Assembly (NCBI GenBank): GCA_028711825.1
Contig: JAQTRM010000035.1
Span: 1-11,870 of the forward strand
Direction of reading: 5' to 3'
Length of the DNA stretch: 11,870 bases
From: Candidatus Omnitrophota bacterium
GTDB lineage: Bacteria; Omnitrophota; Gorgyraeia; Gygaellales; Profunditerraquicolaceae
The position numbers and the translations under genes are program-made. The notes below the pieces were generated by a model, which did not search any database, was not told the origin of the DNA, and worked only from the letters and a program-made list of their open reading frames with translations. Below are positions 6,834 through 11,870 of this stretch, one piece after another; within the stretch, counting starts at the first letter, position 1; every line of letters starts with the position of its first letter.

Positions 6834-8393
6834 ATGAAAAAAATATTATTGATCAGGCCTCCGAGGTTTTTGTGGCCGTTTATCAACGAATCTGATAATT
6901 TTTTGCTTCCTTTGGGGCTGCCTTGCCTTGCCGGAGAGATCCGGGCCAGGCTGCCCGATATGGAGGTTAAAATTATTGATTGCCCTCCGCTTAAGATCGG
7001 ATGGAAGAGTCTCGGCCGGATAATAAAAGAAGAGCGCCCCGATATGGTCGGGGCGGGTGAGGAGGCGCTTTATTCTCATGAGGCGATCAGGCTGTTTGGG
7101 TTGGCCAAAGAAATAGACCCTGCGATAATTACGGTTGCCGGCGGGCATTTTTTTTCCTGGATGGTAGATTATACCTTTGATAAGGCACCGATAGATTTTA
7201 TCGTGAGGTTTGAAGGCGAAGAAACAATTGTGGATTTGATCCGGACGCTCCGGGAGGGGGGCGGCGTATCGCAGGTCAAAGGTATTGCCTATAAAGATAA
7301 ATCCGGCGTAGTGCGGACTCCCGCCCGGCCCCTGATAAGGGATTTGGATGCCCTGTCCCTGCCTGCTTTCGATCTGATGCCGATGGGCAAGTATGCTCCT
7401 TTCGGATACCTCTGGCCGCAAAGCGTCACTCTGGAGCACTCGCGGGGCTGCGTGGACAGGTGCAGTTTCTGTTCTCTCTGGACCTTTTGGGGGCAGAAAT
7501 TAAAAACCGAGATTGAAAAAGGGGAATTGGAGGTGTCTCCGCGTTACCGGACTAAAAGCGTGGAAAGAACTCTGGAAGAAGTGGATATTTCTTACCAGAA
7601 ATACGGCCGTAAATATATTTTGTGGGCGGATCCGACTTTTAATGTGGATCTTAAATGGACGAATGATTTTTGCGAAGGTTTGTTGAAAAGAAATTACAGG
7701 GATTTGCACTGGTGGGCTTTTTTAAGGGCGGATTATCTCTTGCGCGATGAGAAAGCGGGAGTATTGGAAAAGATGGTGCGGGCGGGGTTGGTCCATCCTC
7801 TGATCGGGGTAGAGCGCGGCTGCACCGAAGACCTCCGTAAAGTGCAGAAATCCGTTTATACCCGTGATTTGATCAAAGATGTTTTTTCAATTTTTAAAAA
7901 GAAATACCCGCAGGTTTTCCGCCAAGGGACATTTGTTACCTGCCTGCCTTTTGATACCCGCGAATCGATGTTGGAATTGGTAAAATACGCCATTGAGATA
8001 GATATCGATTATCCCGCTTTCCATCCGGTTGCTCCGGTCCCCGGCACGTTCCTCTATCAGGAAGCCTTAAAGAATGACGCTTTGGAGGTTAAAGATTTCA
8101 AGAAATACGACTGGTCTACCCCGATCATGCGTTCGGAAAATAACCTTTCTTTGGAAGAATTCGCCGGGTTGAACATGGAACTTAACAAGCGGTATGTCTT
8201 ATGCCGTCCGCACTGGCTGATCCGCGGCCTGTTTTCTCCGTATAAACATAAAAGAGGGCTTTACTGGTGGTTCCTGCGCAATACCGTAAAAATGCTTTTT
8301 CTGGGAGTGGCGGATACCCTTATGGGGCGGAAAAAATTCGAAGGGATTACCGGGTTTATGCGGCTTAGAAAACCCCGCTGGTATGATTCTTGA
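6834..8393 (+). CDS. B12-binding-type radical SAM protein
   Basis: This 519-residue protein has an N-terminal cobalamin-binding-like domain (about residues 1-130, starting MKKILLIRPPRF and including ITVAGGHFFSWM). A linker rich in Leu and Pro (DLDALSLPAFDLMP) leads to a radical SAM core with RGCVDRCSFC (Cys206, Cys210, Cys213). Enzymes of this class perform methylations at unactivated carbon or ring-forming reactions on lipids, antibiotics, pigments and peptides; some members bind no B12. The tail has conserved Trp- and Arg-rich text (RPHWLIRGLF, YWWFLRNTVKMLFLGVADTLMG) that may touch the membrane. ATG 6834 begins exactly at the domain start but lacks an RBS; the frame extends to GTG 6780. 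It follows the SPASM gene after 93 bases and may be co-transcribed. Whether it acts on the same peptide or on a lipid or glycan is unknown. Confidence 0.9.
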   Translation: MKKILLIRPPRFLWPFINESDNFLLPLGLPCLAGEIRARLPDMEVKIIDCPPLKIGWKSLGRIIKEERPDMVGAGEEALYSHEAIRLFGLAKEIDPAIITVAGGHFFSWMVDYTFDKAPIDFIVRFEGEETIVDLIRTLREGGGVSQVKGIAYKDKSGVVRTPARPLIRDLDALSLPAFDLMPMGKYAPFGYLWPQSVTLEHSRGCVDRCSFCSLWTFWGQKLKTEIEKGELEVSPRYRTKSVERTLEEVDISYQKYGRKYILWADPTFNVDLKWTNDFCEGLLKRNYRDLHWWAFLRADYLLRDEKAGVLEKMVRAGLVHPLIGVERGCTEDLRKVQKSVYTRDLIKDVFSIFKKKYPQVFRQGTFVTCLPFDTRESMLELVKYAIEIDIDYPAFHPVAPVPGTFLYQEALKNDALEVKDFKKYDWSTPIMRSENNLSLEEFAGLNMELNKRYVLCRPHWLIRGLFSPYKHKRGLYWWFLRNTVKMLFLGVADTLMGRKKFEGITGFMRLRKPRWYDS

Positions 8394-8660
8394 TATATTG
8401 GGTGGTTTTTAAACCCCGCCCTTTAGGATGAGGAAAGAATGCGCCGCTCTTGAGCGTTTCTTCGGCTTATTTTAGGATGCTTCAATGCAGTCGAAGCACG
8501 ATTATAAAGCAAACCACAGTTTTGGTTCGATTGTGTTCGTTATCCTCAAGCGAATGAAGCGAGCCGAAGGATTGGGCAGTGGTGTCGGGCCGGCTTTTTA
8601 TGTTATTTGAGGGGTGTTTTTTACGGGATATTCGCGTTAAAGTGAGGTATAATAATTATT
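8394..8660 (+). other. Gene-free spacer with several hairpins
   Basis: I see no gene here. Visible structures are: GGG..GGTTT/AAACC..CCC (8400-8421) then TTTA, a weak terminator for the radical SAM gene; CGCTC/GAGCG (8445-8456); TGCTTC/GAAGCA (8478-8498); ATCCT/AGGAT flanking a 31-base element (8542-8572) whose complement reads like degenerate TCCTTCG..CGCTT..GAGGA repeats; and AGCCG (8562-8566)/CGGCT (8591-8595) followed by four more T. The density suggests degenerate extragenic repeats or an untranslated structured RNA. Confidence 0.4.
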
Positions 8661-8703
8661 AAAGGTTTGAATGAACGTTTCATGTCAGAAGACATAAAGG
8701 AGG
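8648..8703 (+). promoter_or_regulatory. -10 box and structured leader of the secreted protein gene
   Basis: A consensus TATAAT lies at 8648-8653, without a clear -35. The predicted leader holds two small adjoining hairpins: ATGAA-CGT-TTCAT (8671-8683) and ATGTC-AGAA-GACAT (8682-8695), which share two bases and so exclude each other at the join. A strong RBS, AAGGAGG (8697-8703), follows. Confidence 0.45.
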
Positions 8704-8710
8704 AGGGGCG

Positions 8711-9814
8711 ATGATTAAAAGCAATCTTAAAGTGATCTTTATCGCAGGTTGTTTTTTGATAAGCGCTTTTTCTTTAACCGCGGCTGCCGAAACAACGGAA
8801 GCTTCAGACAAAGCAGCGAAACTTGATAAAGCGGGGATTTCCGTTAACACGGGAGACCCCGGCAAAATGAAAGCTCCCGTTAAGGCGGAGGAGCAGATTG
8901 TTCTCTCCGGCAAGGTTGTTTTTGACGCATACCGCAGTGGAGAAATTACGGTAGCGGTAAATGAAGGAGGGACTTCTTACGAGGGGAAAAAGTTTAAGCT
9001 GCTGAATTCAACAGTTCTTGATACGCCCGGGTTTTTCTTTGTTTCCGTCCCGCCGCACAGCGGAAAAATTTTTCTGGAAGCTTATATCGCTGAAAATACC
9101 CCTGAAGGATTAAAATATATGGCCTGGGGGAAATATTCTTCTAATCCGTTAATGGTGGACGCCGGTAACATAGAAGATCTTGACATCGTAATGTCCGGCA
9201 CCTTGATAGATAATAAAATGAATAATTATCAGGGTAAGGCAGTGGCGATTAAGGGGAGGGTAACTTTCGATAATTACAAGAATGGGCCGATTTACATAAA
9301 TGCCAGCAGTTCTCAGGGGAAAGTGCCCGATATCAACTCGATTTCTATCGATGCCCCGGGAGAATATGTTTTGAATGTGCCGGTTGATTCCGGGGCGGTA
9401 TATATTACCGCGGTTAATGGAGACTTGGAATCCCGGCAGAGCCAAAAGGCGATCGGCAGTTACGGGAATCCGGTGGAGGTCGGGTCTTCGGATGTCGAAG
9501 GTGTAGATATAAAATTATATGAAGATGTTTCTTCTTCAATAGGCAAGCTCTCTACCGTAACCATCAGAGGTCGGATAAGTGTAGCCAATTTTAACGGGGA
9601 AATTATCCATGTCGGGGTAGGTAAGGTGGATTACGAAAGGCCGAACATCAATTTTACCGATTTGTCTGCCCCGGGAGAATACGTTCTCAAGGTGCCTAAA
9701 AATAGCGGTCCAGTATATGTTACCAGTGGAGCAGGGGAGCGGTTCAAGTCCTATAAAAACAATCCCGTTTTGGTAAAAGACGCTGATATTGCGGGTATCG
9801 ATATCGAACTTTAG
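8711..9814 (+). CDS. Secreted protein with three beta-rich repeat domains
   Basis: This 367-residue protein has a Sec signal peptide: MIKSNLK, hydrophobic residues 8-23, then a cleavage-like Ala-Ala-Ala|Glu at 26/27. IAGC at 11-14 matches a lipobox, but the hydrophobic stretch continues past Cys14, so type I cleavage is more likely. After a Lys/Ala-rich linker come three homologous domains at about 63-162, 178-269 and 282-367. Each begins [IV]xGxV/I, contains PG[EF][YF] and VPxxSG.[VI][YF][IV], and ends NP[VL].V....[IV].[GD][IVL]DI. The last two share APGEYVL-VP almost exactly. The pattern resembles carboxypeptidase-regulatory-like or Ig-like beta-sandwiches that often mediate cell-surface adhesion or assembly; I cannot name the family. 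It has a strong RBS and its own -10, so it is probably a separate transcript. A structural surface or periplasmic role is inferred. Confidence 0.85.
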   Translation: MIKSNLKVIFIAGCFLISAFSLTAAAETTEASDKAAKLDKAGISVNTGDPGKMKAPVKAEEQIVLSGKVVFDAYRSGEITVAVNEGGTSYEGKKFKLLNSTVLDTPGFFFVSVPPHSGKIFLEAYIAENTPEGLKYMAWGKYSSNPLMVDAGNIEDLDIVMSGTLIDNKMNNYQGKAVAIKGRVTFDNYKNGPIYINASSSQGKVPDINSISIDAPGEYVLNVPVDSGAVYITAVNGDLESRQSQKAIGSYGNPVEVGSSDVEGVDIKLYEDVSSSIGKLSTVTIRGRISVANFNGEIIHVGVGKVDYERPNINFTDLSAPGEYVLKVPKNSGPVYVTSGAGERFKSYKNNPVLVKDADIAGIDIEL

Positions 9815-9825
9815 TGTTTTTCCGT

Positions 9826-9843
9826 AAAATCTCCGAGATTTTT
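9826..9843 (+). terminator. Possible terminator of the secreted protein gene
   Basis: AAAATCT (9826-9832) and AGATTTT (9836-9842) form a 7-bp stem with loop CCG and end in five T (9839-9843), twelve bases after the stop. The stem is AT-rich and therefore weak. Confidence 0.4.
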
Positions 9844-10138
9844 GCATGAAAAGTAAAATAGGATTTTTAACGACCCTCCCGGCGTTTTTTATTTTCTATG
9901 ATTTTTGTTTCCAGTCGATTTCGGGCCTCAAAGATAGACCGCAGCATCCTTTATCCGCTAAAAGGTATTTTCCGTTATTGACATTTAGAAACCTTTTTTT
10001 ACTATCCCGTAATACTCTTAAGCATCAATCTCAAGATACTTTAGATGTTCATCCCCGGACTTTTTATCTTACGATCATTGGATACGGTTTCTTTGAAGAT
10101 TATGAATATTCTCTTTTCAGAGGCGGTGCTTTTTTATC

Positions 10139-10151
10139 CCGGGCTAAAGCC
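10139..10151 (+). repeat. Second copy of the CCGGGCT-AAGCC palindrome core
   Basis: CCGGGCTAAAGCC matches the core at 1329-1341 at 12 of 13 positions, but the outer CCCC/GGGG arms are lost on the right side (TTAAGG instead). It is flanked downstream by GTCGAAGGATT. It is probably a decayed REP-like element. Confidence 0.4.
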
Positions 10152-10219
10152 TTAAGGGTAGTCGAAGGATTGATTTTATAAGGCAGCTTAATTCCATCAG
10201 AAACAGGTTAATTGGATGG

Positions 10220-10253
10220 CTGACGTGCGTCAGTTTCAAGGGGTTTATATACT
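10220..10253 (+). promoter_or_regulatory. Dyad and -10-like box before the second GT-C gene
   Basis: CTGACG-TG-CGTCAG (10220-10233) is a perfect 14-base dyad. TATACT at 10248-10253 is a plausible -10; the matching -35 position (10225-10230, GTGCGT) is poor and falls within the dyad. This arrangement would suit an activator or repressor site. The predicted leader of about 40 bases also holds AAAGA-TAT-TCTTT (10263-10275). Confidence 0.35.
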
Positions 10254-10302
10254 TATTTGAAGAAAGATATTCTTTGTCTTTTGCCGTCGCTAAGGAGGGT
10301 CG

Positions 10303-11870
10303 ATGAAAAAAACGATTTCCCGGTCGGGCGGATTGCCCGGAAAGTATGTCCTGGCGGCCAGCTTATTTATTGTTGCCCTGGGGGCGTTTTTAAGGATTTA
10401 TAATCTTGGCGCCAATTCCTTTAGTCTTATCGAGTGCACCATAGCGATATGGGCGAAGATGCCGATCGGCAAACTGATCCAGCAGAGTTTTGATGCGGTG
10501 CATCCGCCTGCTTATTATTTCCTAATCCATTATTGGATGGGTTTTTTCGGAAGCAGCGAATTTTCTCTCAGGTTATTATCGGTTGTTTTTGGCACCGCCT
10601 CCATTTATGTAGTGTTTAAGATTGGGGCGAGGCTTTTGGGAAAATTCCCCGCTCTTATTGCAGCTTTGATCTTTGCGGCCAGCCCGATAAGTATATACGT
10701 ATCCCGCCAGGCTAAGATGTATAGCTGGTCCGGCTTTTTTGTTTTACTTTCGGTATGGTTTTTGATCAGGATGAAAGATGGCAGGCGTTTGAGATACTGG
10801 GCGGGATATGCGGTTTCAATCTACGCTGCGCTGTTGCTTTCGTTTTCGAGCGTCGCTGCGCTGGCCTTCGAATTTTTATTTTCGTTTTTTCTCTGGCAAG
10901 GGGATAAGAGGACGCTTAAGAAATTCATCTTTCTTTTTATCTTGATCGTCGTTCTTTTTTTTCCGTTTCCCTTATTGGTGCTGTCGGTAAACCATGATCC
11001 CGTGGGCCGGTACGTCCGCGGAATGGAAATTGGTCATATTTATCACTCGCTTTTTAACTTGTTGCAGTTTTTGGGCTTTCTGCCTTCGCTGGAGAACCGG
11101 GTTTATTATTCAAAAATCCTTTCGGCGGCGGCGAAAACCGTTTTTTACATTTCCCCGTGCTTCATGGCGTTTTTCGCTTTTAAAGGGCTATGCAATTTGC
11201 TTGCCGAACGCCGGACAAGAAAAATGGGAATGCTGTTGTTTTTTTGGATCGTTATCCCGGTAGGCACCGTTTTCTTTTTCGTTTTTGTGTTAAAACATTA
11301 TTTTGAGAATTTAGGATATATCTATTTTATTCTTGGTGCTTACTATTTATTGTTCGCTTACGGCATGGTTCGTCTCAGGAATAAATGGCTCATGCGGGCC
11401 GTTTTTTTGATTCAGCTTTTCTTTATTGTTTTTACGGCGGCCACCTACTATTATTTTACCAGAGAGGATCAGTGGCGGGAGGCGGTATCTTTTGTTTCGG
11501 ATAATTTCTCGCCGGGAGAAAAAGTCTTTATTATGGAGCGTCAGGGCGGAGGGGATTGCGTTAGATGTTATTGGGGCCGGGGTGAAGATAAATTGGTCTC
11601 TTTTTTCTCTCCGGAACAGAGAAAAGAACAGACACAGAAATATTTCTTGGAAAAAGGATGCCGTGGGGTTTGGATCGTCTGGGCCAGGAGCCGGGCGATG
11701 GATAATCTCATAGAAGAATGGAAAAAAAATCCTAAAATAAACTTTCTTTTCTCCGGAGAAAATTCATTTCTTTACAACATTAATGTCTGCCATTTTAAAA
11801 TAGCGGCAAACGCCCCTTTCGAGGAAAGATGGCTGGAGTTTCCCCTGGCGGAACCTCCTTCGGTAAGCTC
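10303..11870 (+). CDS. GT-C type membrane glycosyltransferase-like protein (3' end missing)
   Basis: This reading frame runs open from ATG 10303 to the right edge (522 codons). AAGGAGG (10292-10298) lies four bases before the start. The protein is polytopic, with about ten or more hydrophobic segments up to about residue 385, then a soluble C-terminal part (DQWREAVSFVSDNFSPGEKVFIME and onward). The text DAVHPPAYYFLIHYWMGFFGSSEFSLRLLSVVFG (64-97, given here by its residues Asp64, His67, Pro68, Pro69) and ISIYVSRQAKMYS (about 129-141) are strong marks of PMT_2/GT39-like transferases using polyprenyl-phosphate sugars. Where relatives carry Trp-x-Asp-Glu in the first loop, this protein has SLIE (41-44): Glu44 is kept but the expected Asp is Ile43. 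It may be altered in activity or use Asp64 instead. Separate promoter likely; acceptor unknown. Confidence 0.86.
   Translation, partial: MKKTISRSGGLPGKYVLAASLFIVALGAFLRIYNLGANSFSLIECTIAIWAKMPIGKLIQQSFDAVHPPAYYFLIHYWMGFFGSSEFSLRLLSVVFGTASIYVVFKIGARLLGKFPALIAALIFAASPISIYVSRQAKMYSWSGFFVLLSVWFLIRMKDGRRLRYWAGYAVSIYAALLLSFSSVAALAFEFLFSFFLWQGDKRTLKKFIFLFILIVVLFFPFPLLVLSVNHDPVGRYVRGMEIGHIYHSLFNLLQFLGFLPSLENRVYYSKILSAAAKTVFYISPCFMAFFAFKGLCNLLAERRTRKMGMLLFFWIVIPVGTVFFFVFVLKHYFENLGYIYFILGAYYLLFAYGMVRLRNKWLMRAVFLIQLFFIVFTAATYYYFTREDQWREAVSFVSDNFSPGEKVFIMERQGGGDCVRCYWGRGEDKLVSFFSPEQRKEQTQKYFLEKGCRGVWIVWARSRAMDNLIEEWKKNPKINFLFSGENSFLYNINVCHFKIAANAPFEERWLEFPLAEPPSVS

Larger units (their letters stand above)
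9815..10302 (+). other. Gene-poor spacer
   Basis: An open frame of 111 codons runs from ATG 9846 to 10181, but it has no RBS, unusual composition and no recognisable motif, so I do not call it a gene. The minus strand is stop-rich. The stretch holds an AT-rich hairpin next to the preceding stop, a palindrome half at 10139-10151, a TTCATCCCCGG segment near 10049 like the flank of the 1326 palindrome, GTCGAAGGAT near 10160 and a dyad at 10220-10233. The decayed repeat pieces suggest erosion of extragenic elements. Confidence 0.45.

Noticed and set aside
6846..7439. 197-codon minus-strand frame opposite the B12-type radical SAM gene
   Set aside because: The plus-strand protein carries the domain and cysteine motif across the same region; the antisense product is compositionally arbitrary.
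8721..8754. Lipoprotein signal (IAGC) in the secreted protein
   Set aside because: The hydrophobic core continues after the cysteine and an Ala-x-Ala site follows at residues 24-26, which favours ordinary signal peptidase cleavage; not excluded.
9846..10181. 111-codon open frame after the secreted protein gene
   Set aside because: It has no RBS, starts inside an AT-rich spacer, contains palindrome remnants in its codons and has no recognisable motif or plausible composition.
10994..11713. Two plus-strand frames of 89 and 95 codons near the right edge
   Set aside because: They lie in another frame inside the GT-C gene that runs open from 10303 to the end of the window.

Overview
The window looks like chromosomal sequence from an uncultured, probably Gram-negative-type bacterium with moderate GC content. 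The gene mix (ABC-2 export, GT-C membrane glycosyltransferases, a WecG/TagA/CpsF transferase, a family-5 nucleotidyltransferase and paired radical SAM enzymes) is of the kind seen in cell-surface polysaccharide regions of candidate phyla such as Omnitrophota. That assignment is inference; no rRNA or marker gene is present. I see no tRNA, CRISPR array, transposase or phage gene.

Layout. 1-1253: the end of an ABC ATPase gene and its coupled ABC-2 permease (overlap ATGA). 1254-1413: a spacer with a GC-rich palindrome and a possible leader control element. 1414-3898: a GT-C-type membrane glycosyltransferase overlapped by a WecG/TagA/CpsF transferase. 3819-4907, minus strand: a nucleotidyltransferase whose 3' end overlaps the WecG-like gene by 80 bp and whose mRNA looks leaderless. 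4908-5032: a divergent promoter region. 5033-5143: a 36-residue, very basic peptide with a strong promoter and ribosome binding site (RBS). 5238/5259-6740: a radical SAM/SPASM protein with all seven SPASM cysteines. 6834-8393: a B12-binding-type radical SAM protein. 8394-8710: a hairpin-rich spacer ending in the promoter and leader of 8711-9814, a secreted protein with three copies of a beta-rich domain. 9815-10302: a gene-poor spacer. 10303 to the right edge: a second GT-C-type membrane protein, open to the end of the window, with an altered 'DE' motif.

The left half reads as a surface-glycan synthesis and export block. The most interesting part is 4900-8400. A short peptide gene of precursor size is followed by a radical SAM/SPASM enzyme, the usual architecture of ribosomally made, radical-modified peptides (RiPPs), then by a B12-type radical SAM enzyme. 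The peptide and SPASM genes share an identical 13-base translation-initiation sequence, but at the second copy the expected ATG reads ATC. I did not recognise the peptide, so the proposal that this is a new RiPP-like system is a hypothesis.
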